Origin: Planctomycetota bacterium
GTDB lineage: Bacteria > Planctomycetota > UBA1135 > UBA2386
Reading direction: 5' to 3'
Assembly: GCA_016794425.1 (NCBI GenBank)
Contig: JAEUHR010000048.1
Coordinates: forward strand, 1-52,702
DNA: 52,702 bases
A program made the position numbers and the translations under genes. The notes under the pieces are model-generated. The model saw only the letters and a list, made by a program, of their open reading frames with translations. It had not been told where the DNA came from and ran no database searches. This document shows positions 1-10,336 of this stretch, one piece after another (the first letter of the stretch is position 1; each line of letters begins with the position of its first letter).

Positions 1-98
1 TCCTTCGGGTCGCGTGCCGTGCCCACGCGAAGTTGCATAGGCTAGTCGGGCCCTGCACCCAGGCAACCCCGCCCCCCCCTGGAACGTGCCGGCGCGGA

Positions 99-262
99 GC
101 TAGTGCCGTGAACCGGATGTCAGCTTGCGTTTCGCGGGCCCGCGTCGTCCCTGGCGGCGTTGCGCCTCCTCGACAGATCTCCCGGATATGTCTCCGGGGG
201 CGCGCCTTGCCAGGACCGACGATGGCTCCGCGAGAACACAAACCGACATCCGGTTCACGGCA

Positions 263-267
<5 letters not shown>
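99..267. repeat. Perfect 23-bp inverted repeat enclosing a structured 123-nt segment
   Basis: Bases 99-121 (beginning gctagtgccgtgaaccgg) are the exact reverse complement of bases 245-267. The right arm covers the last codons and the stop codon of hisS. The interior holds a 12-bp palindrome (cgcgggcccgcg, 133-144) and a 6-bp stem (cccgga 181-186 with tccggg 193-198). No open frame in the interior looks coding. As RNA it would fold into one long closing stem with internal hairpins. It could be a small non-autonomous mobile element, a structured 3' end for hisS, or a small RNA. Nothing else is recognisable in bases 1-262. Confidence 0.7.
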
Positions 268-1606
<1,339 letters not shown>

Positions 1607-1661
1607 CGGCGGCAGGTGTAGCGGCCGGACGCGGTGCTGCCCAGCGCGGCGTGCCGGAGGT

Positions 1662-1691
1662 TTGGCGCCCGAGCCCCGGCGCCGGTACGGT
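1662..1691 (+). promoter_or_regulatory. Predicted sigma70-type promoter TTGGCG-N18-TACGGT, leaderless geometry
   Basis: TTGGCG at 1662-1667, an 18-nt spacer and TACGGT at 1686-1691, followed by exactly 6 nt and then the ATG at 1698. With standard -10 to +1 spacing, transcription would begin on the A of the start codon. The asparaginase gene at 18498 has the same arrangement with the same -35 hexamer. Confidence 0.45.
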
Positions 1692-1697
1692 GCCCGG

Positions 1698-3371
1698 ATG
1701 CTCCGACCGCTCGCCGCCCGCGCGTCGCTCGCGTTCGTCTGCTTGCTGCCGGCATGGACCGCACCGCTGGCCGCGCAGCAGGCGCCGCCGGCGACCACGC
1801 TGCCGGCAGCGACGCCGCAGGCGCCGACGACGGCCGGCGAACCGCTCGAAGCGGCGACCGTGCAGGCGCTCGACCACCTGGCGGGCCGCCTGGCGGCCAG
1901 GCGCACCGAGCGCGACGCGGCGAAGGCGCGCGGCGACCTCGCCGCGGCCGCGGCGCTCGACGCCGAGCTGCAGCAGCTCGGCTGGCAGTTCGGCGGCCTG
2001 GCCGCGCGCCTCGACGTACGCGAGTTCGAGGCGCCGCAGCAGCGCCAGTTCGACCTGCAGCAGGAACTGGAACAGCTGGTGCGGCCGCTGCTGAAGACAC
2101 TGAAGGACGCGACCGAACAGCCGCGCCAGGTCGCCGATCTGCAGGCGCGCATCGAACAACTCGACCAGCGCCGGCTCGCCGCCGAGGCCGCCCAACGCGC
2201 GGTCGAACGCACGCGCGACCGCCTGCCGACCGGGGCACCGGCGCTGGCCGAGGTGCAGCGCGAACTCGACCAACGCTGGCGACCGGCGCTCGACGCGCTG
2301 CGCGGCGAGCTGCACGTGCTGCGCGCGCAACTGGCGCAGAAGCAGAGCGAGCAGCGCTCGCTGGTCGACGGCATCTCGGGAGCGGTGCAGAACTTCGTGC
2401 AGAGCAGCGGCACCAGCCTCGTGCTGGCGGTCGGCGTGTTCCTGACCGTGTTCCTGGGCCTGCGCTGGCTGGCCGACCGGCTGCTGCTGCGCCGGCGCCG
2501 CAGCGAGCGCGGCTTCTCGCTGCGGCTGATCGAAGTCGTCGTGCAGGTGCTGATCCTGCTGGCCGCGATCGCCGCGACGCTGGTCGTGCCGTACGCGCGC
2601 AACGACTGGCTGCTGCTCGCGGTCTGCATCGTGTTCCTGCTCGGCGCCGGCTGGGTGCTGGTGAAGATGCTGCCGCAGTTCTTCGAGCAGATCCGGCTGG
2701 TGCTGAACGTCGGCGGCGTGCGCGAGGGCGAACGCATCCTGGTCGACGGCATCCCGTACCGCGTCGAGGCGCTGCGGCTCTACACGCGGCTCGCGAACCC
2801 GGACCTCGACGGCGGTGAACTGCGCGTGCCGATCCAGTACCTGATCGGCAAGCGGTCGCGGCGGGCCGCCGCCGACGAACCGTGGTTCCCGTGCCGCCGC
2901 GGCGACTTCGTGCTGCTCGCCGACGGCACGTTCGGCGCCGTGCGCACGCAGACGCCCGAGGTCGTCGTCGTCGACCACTTCGGTGCCCAGCGCAGCTATC
3001 CGACCGAACGGTTCCTGGCCGAGACGCCGCGCAACCTGTCGCGCGGCTTCACCGTGCGCGCGACGGTCGGCATCGACTACGCGCACCAGGCCGAGGCGAC
3101 GGAGCGGATCCCGGCCCGCCTGCAGGCGGCGCTGGCGACTGCGCTCGCCGCCGAGGTCGAGCCGGGGGCACTGCGGCGCGTCACCGTCGAGCTGGCGGCG
3201 GCCGGCGCGAGTTCGCTGGACCTGTGGCTGGCCGCGGAGTTCACCGGCAGCGCGGCGCCGCAGTTCGCCCGGCTCGAACGGCGGTTGCAGGCGGTGTTCG
3301 TCGCCGCGTGCACCGAGAACGGCTGGCGGATCCCGTTCCCGCAGCTCACGTTGCATCGCGCCACTGGCTGA
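1698..3371 (+). CDS. MscS-like (mechanosensitive channel family) membrane protein
   Basis: 557 aa. An N-terminal signal-like segment (residues 1-26, ending LAAQQ) is followed by a long Ala/Gln/Arg-rich, probably coiled-coil periplasmic region (about 30-225). Two to three transmembrane helices come next ('LVLAVGVFLTVFLGLRWLA', 'VLILLAAIAATLVVPY', 'LLLAVCIVFLLGAGWVLV'). The C-terminal cytoplasmic portion contains 'GGVREGERILVDGIPYRVEA' and 'RVPIQYLI', as in the beta domain of MscS-type channels. Known for the family: a pressure-relief or ion channel at the inner membrane. The specific function is inferred, because the pore helix is not canonical. The ATG at 1698 was chosen for the signal-like N-terminus and promoter spacing. 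Convergent partners are absent, and a short gap leads to the cytochrome gene. Confidence 0.6.
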   Translation: MLRPLAARASLAFVCLLPAWTAPLAAQQAPPATTLPAATPQAPTTAGEPLEAATVQALDHLAGRLAARRTERDAAKARGDLAAAAALDAELQQLGWQFGGLAARLDVREFEAPQQRQFDLQQELEQLVRPLLKTLKDATEQPRQVADLQARIEQLDQRRLAAEAAQRAVERTRDRLPTGAPALAEVQRELDQRWRPALDALRGELHVLRAQLAQKQSEQRSLVDGISGAVQNFVQSSGTSLVLAVGVFLTVFLGLRWLADRLLLRRRRSERGFSLRLIEVVVQVLILLAAIAATLVVPYARNDWLLLAVCIVFLLGAGWVLVKMLPQFFEQIRLVLNVGGVREGERILVDGIPYRVEALRLYTRLANPDLDGGELRVPIQYLIGKRSRRAAADEPWFPCRRGDFVLLADGTFGAVRTQTPEVVVVDHFGAQRSYPTERFLAETPRNLSRGFTVRATVGIDYAHQAEATERIPARLQAALATALAAEVEPGALRRVTVELAAAGASSLDLWLAAEFTGSAAPQFARLERRLQAVFVAACTENGWRIPFPQLTLHRATG

Positions 3372-3482
3372 CGCCGGCACGAATTCGGGCCGTGGCTGTG
3401 ACAGCCGCCGCGGGCCGGCACTGGCTCGGGGGGCGCGCCCGACGCGCGCCGAACCCAACCCCTTGCCACGACCGGAACGACC

Positions 3483-3950
3483 ATGAACCGAATGAGCCTC
3501 CTCCTGCCCTTGCTGGGCACCGCCGCGCTGGTCGCGGCGATCACCGCCTGCAGTTTCGCGGCGACCACCACCGGCGCCTCCGCCGAACGCGGCCGCTACC
3601 TGGTCGAGAAGATCGGCCTGTGCTGGGACTGCCACAGCCCCCGCGACGAGCAGGGCCAGTTCGTGCTCGACAAGTGGCTGCAGGGCGCGCCGCTGCCGTT
3701 CGCGCCGACGATCCCGATGCCGTGGGCGCCGGTCAGCAAGCCGATCGCGGGCCTGCCGGGCCTCAGCGACGAACAGGCGCTGCAGTTCCTGACCACGGGC
3801 CAGCTGCCGGACGGCCGCACGCCGCTGCCGCCGATGCCGTCGTACCGGTTCTCGGTCGAGGACGCGCGCGACGTGATCGCCTACCTGCGGCAGCCGATCG
3901 CGCCGGCGTCGCCGGCCGGCCCGGTTGCCGACCCGGCGGCCCACCGGTAG
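3483..3950 (+). CDS. Class I cytochrome c lipoprotein
   Basis: 155 aa. The N-terminus is a lipoprotein signal with lipobox 'AITAC' (Cys23). One heme c motif, Cys47-Trp-Asp-Cys50-His51, follows. 'PPMPSYRFSVEDARDVIAYL' near the C-terminus supplies a probable Met axial ligand and the terminal helix of cytochrome c folds. It should be an envelope-anchored monoheme electron carrier. The redox partner is not evident; a diheme peroxidase lies 2 kb downstream on the same strand and could be one (inference). An odd palindrome, ggctgtgacagcc, lies upstream at 3394-3406, and no clear -10 was found. Confidence 0.85.
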   Translation: MNRMSLLLPLLGTAALVAAITACSFAATTTGASAERGRYLVEKIGLCWDCHSPRDEQGQFVLDKWLQGAPLPFAPTIPMPWAPVSKPIAGLPGLSDEQALQFLTTGQLPDGRTPLPPMPSYRFSVEDARDVIAYLRQPIAPASPAGPVADPAAHR

Positions 3951-3961
3951 AGCCCGCAGCG

Positions 3962-4195
3962 ATGCCCGCGGCCGCCGACGACCCGCTCGAGGACCTGCTC
4001 GCCGCGGCCCTGGCGGCGCACGACGACGGCGGCGAGCCCGCCCTGCTGCGGTTCCTCGACCAGCATCCGGCGCAGCGCCCCGCGCTCGAACGTGGCCTCG
4101 CGCGCTGCCGCCAGATGGGTCTGCTCGGCGCGCCGGCTCAGCCGGCCGTGTCGCCGCCGTCGACCAGCAACGCCAGCCGCGAGATGCCGCGGTAG
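3962..4195 (+). CDS. Small acidic/alanine-rich ORF, unrecognised
   Basis: 77-aa open frame starting with ATG 11 nt after the cytochrome stop codon. The first 55 residues ('DPLEDLLAAALAAHDDGG', 'LLRFLDQHPAQRPALERGLA', 'CRQMGLL') read like a compact helical unit with normal codon choice. The last about 20 residues overlap the 3' end of the convergent sigma-factor gene by 58 bp. Similar segments occur, to my recollection, at the N-terminus of planctomycete serine/threonine kinases placed beside ECF sigma factors, so this may be a stand-alone fragment of such a protein. There is no clear ribosome binding site. It may be real, a remnant, or chance. Confidence 0.4.
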   Translation: MPAAADDPLEDLLAAALAAHDDGGEPALLRFLDQHPAQRPALERGLARCRQMGLLGAPAQPAVSPPSTSNASREMPR

Positions 4196-4746
4196 ACCAG
4201 GTTGCGCACCGCCCCTTCGCTGCGCTGCATGCGCGCGGCGATCTCGGCGTGGCTGAGGCCGCACAGCTTGTGCAGCGTGACCGCTTCGCGGTAGTCGTCG
4301 GGCAGCTGGTCGAACGCCGCCTCGATGCGGCGCATCTGCTCCTTCAGCTCGACGTCGCGGCTCGGCGTGCACAACGTCCGATAGGCCGGCAGGAACGTGC
4401 TCGCGTCCGGCAGCGGCACCGCCGCGGCCACGTCGCGTTTGGCGGCGTGGTGGAAGCGGTGCTTCTCGCGCAGCTTGTTCTCGGCGCAGGTGTAGAGCCA
4501 GGCGCGGAACGGCGCCTCGCCGCGGAACTCGAAGTCGCCGAGGTCCTCGAGCACTTCGCGGCAGACCGACTGCACCAGGTCCGGTGCGGTCGCAAGGCCC
4601 CGCAGGCCGGCACCCATGCGCAGCCGCACGAACGCCTCGAGTCCCGGCAGGTGCCGCACCAGCAGCTGCTCGATCGCCGGTCGCTCCTGCCGCCGCGCGG
4701 CGGCGACCAGCGCCTCGGTCCGGGTCTCGGGGTCGGGATCGACCAT
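4138..4746 (-). CDS. ECF-type RNA polymerase sigma factor, planctomycete family
   Basis: 202 aa. The region 2-like segment runs from 'LRGLATAPDLVQSVCREVL' through 'FRGEAPFRAWLYTCAENKL'. Region 4 is 'AFDQLPDDYREAVTLHKL' with the helix-turn-helix 'GLSHAEIAARMQRSEGAVRN'. Such factors redirect RNA polymerase to a small regulon. No anti-sigma gene is adjacent. The ATG at 4746 begins 'MVDPDPETRTEALVAAARRQ', and upstream residues lack similarity. It lies 14 nt after the truncated heme-protein remnant on the same strand, so the two are probably cotranscribed. Its 3' end overlaps the convergent small ORF. Confidence 0.88.
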   Translation of the reverse strand: MVDPDPETRTEALVAAARRQERPAIEQLLVRHLPGLEAFVRLRMGAGLRGLATAPDLVQSVCREVLEDLGDFEFRGEAPFRAWLYTCAENKLREKHRFHHAAKRDVAAAVPLPDASTFLPAYRTLCTPSRDVELKEQMRRIEAAFDQLPDDYREAVTLHKLCGLSHAEIAARMQRSEGAVRNLVYRGISRLALLVDGGDTAG

Positions 4747-4760
4747 CGTGCCCGCGCAGC

Positions 4761-5111
4761 CTACCGCTGCCCGCCGGCTGGTCCGAGCCCCTCGCCGCGC
4801 GACAGCAGGAACGCCAGCAGCTGGCGCAGTTCGGCGGCGGACAGGCCGTTGACCAGGCCGGCCGGCATCGGCGACAGCGGCGACGGCGCCACCGCGACGA
4901 CGTCGGCCACCGGCACGCGGATCGGCTGCGGCGTGGCGCAGAACGTCGGCGGCGGCGACAGCGCGGCGCCGACCAGCTCGGCAATCGCGAACTCGCGGCG
5001 GAAGAACCGTTCCTGGTCGGGCGCCGCGGACGCATCCCAGATCCACGCCGGCGCACCGACCGGCGCCTGCGGCATCGGACCGAGCCCCGTCAGCAGCACG
5101 GCGAGCAGCAT
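4761..5111 (-). CDS. Short secreted protein; probable remnant of a planctomycete heme-binding-domain protein
   Basis: 116 aa with a signal-like start (MLLAVLLTGLGPMPQA). 'APAWIWDAS...ERFFRREFAI' resembles a module common in large planctomycete secreted heme proteins. The C-terminus, 'LSPMPAGLVNGLSAAELRQL' then 'LAFLLSRGE', matches the terminal helix pattern of the Pirellula/Verrucomicrobium-type heme-binding domain. The CxxCH heme motif that should precede this ending is absent. The gene therefore looks internally deleted, yet it keeps an intact frame and a -10-like element (GACAGT) 6 nt before the ATG. A domesticated small protein is an alternative to a decaying gene. Confidence 0.6.
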   Translation of the reverse strand: MLLAVLLTGLGPMPQAPVGAPAWIWDASAAPDQERFFRREFAIAELVGAALSPPPTFCATPQPIRVPVADVVAVAPSPLSPMPAGLVNGLSAAELRQLLAFLLSRGEGLGPAGGQR

Positions 5112-5117
5112 CGCCGC

Positions 5118-5123
5118 ACTGTC
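5118..5123 (-). promoter_or_regulatory. -10-like element GACAGT, 6 nt before ATG
   Basis: Read on the minus strand, GACAGT (5123-5118) is followed by six bases (GCGGCG) and the ATG at 5111. Upstream, TGGACG (5147-5142) lies 18 nt from the hexamer and matches the TTGGCG box at four of six positions. The geometry predicts a leaderless transcript for the short secreted protein and the sigma factor. Confidence 0.3.
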
Positions 5124-5236
5124 GCACCCGCGCGCGCCACGCGTCCAGGCGCCGATGCCATGGCCACGAGCGGGCCGCGGCGCGCAGCGGCCGGCGCCAT
5201 CGCCCGATCAGGGCAGCCAGCACCGCGCGTGCCATG

Positions 5237-5245
5237 TGGTACCCT
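5237..5245 (+). promoter_or_regulatory. Extended -10 element TGG-TACCCT, 6 nt before ATG
   Basis: TGG followed by TACCCT (hexamer 5240-5245) lies exactly 6 nt before the ATG at 5252. There is no recognisable -35 at the usual distance, which fits an extended -10 promoter (TGn upstream of the hexamer). The predicted transcript start is the start codon itself. Confidence 0.4.
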
Positions 5246-5251
5246 GCTGCC

Positions 5252-5839
5252 ATGCGCATCCTCCCGTTCGTGCTCTGCAGCCTGCTGCTGCAGCTCCCTG
5301 CCAAGGCGGACAAGTTCTGGTTGTCCGATCCCGAGACTCAGAAGGAGTCGGCCGAGGGCTCGCAGCCGAACGTCGTCGTCGGCGTGCTGATTGCCGAGAG
5401 CGACGAGGGCTACCACGTCCGCATCGTCGGCGGCGAGCTGATCCTGCCCAAGCAGTCGGTGTTCAAGATCGAGAAGGACGACCTGTCGGTCGACGCGATC
5501 GTCGAGCTCGAGAAGAAGCAGGCCGAGCAGCTGGCCGCCGCGAACCGCGAACGCGAGATGGCGCAGGCCGCCGACCGTCGCGCGCGTGAGGTGCGGGCCC
5601 TGGAAGCGACGGTGCGCAAGGTCGACGCCGCCGCGCGCACCGAGCCGCAGCCGGCCGCCGCGCCGGCCCCGGCCGACACCGTGCCCGTGCCGCGCTTCGA
5701 CCCGGTGGTCGGCGTCACGCGCCCCGGCGACGCGGCGATGAGCCAGCCCGAACTGCTGCGCGAACTGCAACTCGCGTGGACGCTGACGCGCGACCGTTCC
5801 TACCTGAAGCTGCTGCGCCAGGTGCGGCGGATGCGCTGA
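5252..5839 (+). CDS. Secreted protein of unknown function with central coiled coil
   Basis: 195 aa; no family recognised. A signal peptide (MRILPFVLCSLLLQLPAKA) is followed by a small beta-rich segment ('NVVVGVLIAESDEGYHVRIV', 'GELILPKQSVFKIEKDD') that resembles planctomycete proteins testing a 'value stored in property' beta sandwich. Then comes a charged coiled coil (about residues 85-130), a Pro/Ala linker and a helical C-terminus ('QPELLRELQLAWTLTRD'). The ATG at 5252 was chosen because it starts the signal peptide; an in-frame GTG 18 nt upstream would spoil it. Expected location is the periplasm or envelope. It is monocistronic by context, 69 nt ahead of the peroxidase gene. Confidence 0.75.
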   Translation: MRILPFVLCSLLLQLPAKADKFWLSDPETQKESAEGSQPNVVVGVLIAESDEGYHVRIVGGELILPKQSVFKIEKDDLSVDAIVELEKKQAEQLAAANREREMAQAADRRAREVRALEATVRKVDAAARTEPQPAAAPAPADTVPVPRFDPVVGVTRPGDAAMSQPELLRELQLAWTLTRDRSYLKLLRQVRRMR

Positions 5840-5908
5840 GGCGGAGTCGGCGGTAGCATGCGGGGTCCGCGCCGGCGCGCCGCCGGCCCGACCACAGCCC
5901 CGCACGTC

Positions 5909-6928
5909 ATGAACCGCACACTGCCCTGGATCGCCCTGTCCCTGCTCGCCGCCTGTTCCCAGGACTCCGCTGCCGGCACCACCGGCGGCGCCGACATCCT
6001 GAAGCGCCCGCTCGGGCTCGAAGGCGTCGAGCTGACCAACAACCCGGACAACCCGCTGAGCGCCGCCAAGGCCGAGCTCGGCCGGCAGCTGTTCTTCGAT
6101 CCGCGGCTGTCCGGCAGCGGCACGATGGCGTGCGCTGCGTGCCACCTGCCCGAGCAGGCGTTCACGGACGGCAAGGCGCTGTCGGTCAAGGACGACGGCA
6201 AGACCAACACGCGCAACGCGCCGACGATGCACAACGTCGGCTACTACGAGCGGCTCTACTGGGACGGCCGCGCCAAGGGACTCGAAGCCAACGTGCTCGC
6301 GGCCTGGAAGGCGCAGATCGCCGGCAAGCCCGACGAGGCGGCCGCGCGCCTGTCGAAGGTCGAGGCCTACAAGACCGCGTTCCAGCAGGCGTTCGGCGAA
6401 GGACCGAGCGAGAAGACGGTCGTGCACGCGCTGGCCTCGTTCCTGCGCAGCCTGCGCAGCGGCGACTCGGCCTACGACCGCTGGAAGGCCGGCCAGAAGG
6501 ACGCGATCGCCGAGGCGGCGCAGAAGGGGCACGACCTGTTCATGGGCAAGGCCGGCTGCATCGTCTGCCACACGCCGCCGCTGTTCACCGACCGGATCTT
6601 CCACAACGTCGGCATCGGCTCGACCGCCGAGAAGCCGGACATCGGCGCCGCGGCCGAGAACGCGCTGAACGACGCCAGCCGCACCGGCGCCTTCAAGACG
6701 CCGACGCTGCGCGACATCGCCAAGACCGCGCCGTACTTCCACGACGGCAGCGTCGCGTCGCTGCGCGACGCCGTGAAGCTGATGGCCAGCGGCGGCATCG
6801 CGAATCCGCACAAGGACCCGCTGTTGCTGGACCGCGGGCTGACCGACGCGGAGATCGACCAGCTGGTCGCGTTCCTCGAGACGCTGTCGGGCAACGTGCC
6901 GTTCACGGCGCCGGCCGTGCCGAAGTAG
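5909..6928 (+). CDS. Diheme cytochrome-c peroxidase / MauG-family lipoprotein
   Basis: 339 aa. The lipobox is 'SLLAAC' (Cys16). Two heme c motifs are present, Cys75-Ala-Ala-Cys78-His79 and Cys217-Ile-Val-Cys220-His221, the spacing expected for bacterial diheme peroxidases. Conserved landmarks are 'LGRQLFFDPRLSGSGTMACA', 'RNAPTMHNVGY', 'FLRSLRS', 'GAFKTPTLRDIAKTAPYFHD' and the terminal 'LTDAEIDQLVAFLETLSG'. Known role: reduction of hydrogen peroxide, or MauG-like oxidation chemistry, in the envelope using electrons from a small cytochrome such as the one encoded at 3483. A TAGCAT hexamer at 5854-5859 could be its -10. Peroxidase and MauG activities cannot be told apart from sequence alone. Confidence 0.92.
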   Translation: MNRTLPWIALSLLAACSQDSAAGTTGGADILKRPLGLEGVELTNNPDNPLSAAKAELGRQLFFDPRLSGSGTMACAACHLPEQAFTDGKALSVKDDGKTNTRNAPTMHNVGYYERLYWDGRAKGLEANVLAAWKAQIAGKPDEAAARLSKVEAYKTAFQQAFGEGPSEKTVVHALASFLRSLRSGDSAYDRWKAGQKDAIAEAAQKGHDLFMGKAGCIVCHTPPLFTDRIFHNVGIGSTAEKPDIGAAAENALNDASRTGAFKTPTLRDIAKTAPYFHDGSVASLRDAVKLMASGGIANPHKDPLLLDRGLTDAEIDQLVAFLETLSGNVPFTAPAVPK

Positions 6929-6996
6929 CGCGACGGGATTTCGCGGCCAGGTTGCGTCCGTGCCGCGATTGCGGCGTCCTGCAGGACGAGACGACC

Positions 6997-7809
6997 ATGA
7001 ACCAGCCCGAAACCCCCTCCCCCGCCGATCCCCACGCCGTGCGCGCCGCCGTGCGCGACCGCTACGGCCGCGTGCCGCAGCAGGCCAGCAGCTGCTGCAC
7101 GCCCGCCTCGGGCTGTTGCGGCAGCAGCGCCCCGGCCGACGCCGCGGCCTGGGCGCTCGGCTACGACCGCATCGACACCGACGCAGTCCCGGCCGGCAGC
7201 AACCTCGGCCTCGGCTGCGGCAACCCGAACGGCATCGCCGGGCTGCGCCGCGGCGAGTCCGTGCTGGACCTCGGCAGCGGCGCCGGCTTCGACGCGTTCC
7301 TGGCAGCGCGCGCGGTCGGACCGACCGGCCGCGTGATCGGCGTCGACATGACCGCCGAGATGCTGCAGGCCGCGCGCGCCAATCTGCACAAGGGTGGCGC
7401 CACCAACGTCGAGTTCCGGCTCGGCGAGATCGAGCACCTGCCGGTCGCCGACGCGTCGATCGACGTCGTGCTGTCGAACTGCGTCATCAACCTGTCACCG
7501 GAGAAGCAGCGCGTGTTCGCCGAGGCGTTCCGCGTGCTGCGCCCCGGCGGGCGGCTCGCGATCAGCGACATCGTCGCGCTGCGGCCGCTGCCCGAGGCCC
7601 TGCGCACCGACCTCGACCTCTACGCCGGCTGCGTCGGCGGCGCGGCGCCGATCGACGAGCTGCGCGCGATGCTGACCGCAATCGGTTTCGTCGATGTGCG
7701 CATCACGCCGAAGACCGAACTGGCGGCAGTGGTCGACGGCTGGTTCCCGGGCCGCGGCATCGCCGACCACGTGGCGTCGGCCGACATCACCGGCGTCAAA
7801 CCCGCATGA
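6997..7809 (+). CDS. arsM: Arsenite S-adenosylmethionine methyltransferase
   Basis: 270 aa. SAM-binding motif I is 'VLDLGSGAGFDAFLAA' and the following acidic motif is 'VIGVDMT'. The As(III)-binding cysteines of the ArsM family are all present in context: Cys74 ('GLGCGNPNG'), Cys162 ('SNCVINL') and Cys212 ('AGCVGGA'). The N-terminal Cys33-Cys34 and Cys40-Cys41 pairs are also typical. The enzyme methylates arsenite to less toxic or volatile species in the cytoplasm. The start ATG is preceded by purine-rich sequence. The stop overlaps the ATG of the following sigma-factor gene (ATGA), implying translational coupling. No arsR, arsB or arsC is adjacent. Confidence 0.93.
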   Translation: MNQPETPSPADPHAVRAAVRDRYGRVPQQASSCCTPASGCCGSSAPADAAAWALGYDRIDTDAVPAGSNLGLGCGNPNGIAGLRRGESVLDLGSGAGFDAFLAARAVGPTGRVIGVDMTAEMLQAARANLHKGGATNVEFRLGEIEHLPVADASIDVVLSNCVINLSPEKQRVFAEAFRVLRPGGRLAISDIVALRPLPEALRTDLDLYAGCVGGAAPIDELRAMLTAIGFVDVRITPKTELAAVVDGWFPGRGIADHVASADITGVKPA

Positions 7810-8360
7810 ACGAACGGCCGCCGCAGTGGCGTGAACTCGCCGACGCGGTGCGCCGCTACGTGCGGCGCCGCGTGCGCGACGCCGACGCCGCCGAGGACCT
7901 GGCGCAGGACGTGTTCGTGAAGCTGGCCCTGCACCTGCGGCGCGGCACGATCCGTGGCCCGCTGCACGCGTGGCTGTTCCGCACCGCGCGCACGACCGTG
8001 ATCGACCACCTGCGGGCCCGGTCCGCGGCGACGGCGCAGGCCGACGACCTCGCCAGCGACGCGACGTCACCGGCGGCGGCGACCGAAGCGGCGCCGCTGC
8101 TGGCGTCGTGCCGCGCATTCCTCGACGCGCTGCCGCCCGAACAACGCGACGCGCTCGTGCGCACCGAGTACGACGGCCTGACGCAGCACGCGCTGGCGGC
8201 CGAACTCGGCGTGGCGGTGTCGACCGTGAAGTCGCGCGTGCAGCGCGGCCGGCGCCGGCTCGAACGCGCGCTGCGCGCCTGCTGCGAGTTCGAGTTCGAC
8301 CGCCGCGGCAACGTCGTCGACTGGCAGCGGCGGCCCGGTGGTGGCTGCGGTGCCTGCTGA
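7806..8360 (+). CDS. sigZ: SigZ-like ECF sigma factor with cysteine-rich C-terminus
   Basis: 184 aa. Region 2 includes 'DAAEDLAQDVFVKLALHL' and 'LHAWLFRTARTTVIDHLRAR'. Region 4 includes 'ALPPEQRDALVRTEYDGLTQ' and the helix-turn-helix 'HALAAELGVAVSTVKSRVQR'. After region 4 a tail carries Cys159-Cys160, then 'EFEFDRRGNVVDWQ', and ends GGGCGAC (Cys181 and Cys184). This tail is the SigZ signature. Because the gene overlaps arsM by 4 nt and has four C-terminal cysteines, thiol or arsenite sensing by the tail is a reasonable inference; no anti-sigma factor is nearby. The symbol is by similarity to SigZ. Confidence 0.85.
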   Translation: MNERPPQWRELADAVRRYVRRRVRDADAAEDLAQDVFVKLALHLRRGTIRGPLHAWLFRTARTTVIDHLRARSAATAQADDLASDATSPAAATEAAPLLASCRAFLDALPPEQRDALVRTEYDGLTQHALAAELGVAVSTVKSRVQRGRRRLERALRACCEFEFDRRGNVVDWQRRPGGGCGAC

Positions 8361-8366
8361 CCTGCG

Positions 8367-10301
<1,935 letters not shown>

Positions 10302-10307
10302 CGGCGG

Positions 10308-10336
10308 ATCGTGGCGGAACCGCGGCGTCAGGACAA
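10308..10336 (-). promoter_or_regulatory. Predicted promoter TTGTCC-N17-CACGAT, leaderless geometry
   Basis: On the minus strand TTGTCC (10336-10331), 17 nt, CACGAT (10313-10308), then 6 nt (CCGCCG) and the ATG of the ABC-F gene. The -35 box lies inside the last codons of the upstream DUF2071 gene. Confidence 0.4.

Noticed and set aside
3394..3406. ggctgtgacagcc as a CRP/FNR site
   Set aside because: A 13-bp odd palindrome with half-sites that do not match TGTGA-N6-TCACA or TTGAT-N4-ATCAA; only mentioned as an odd feature.
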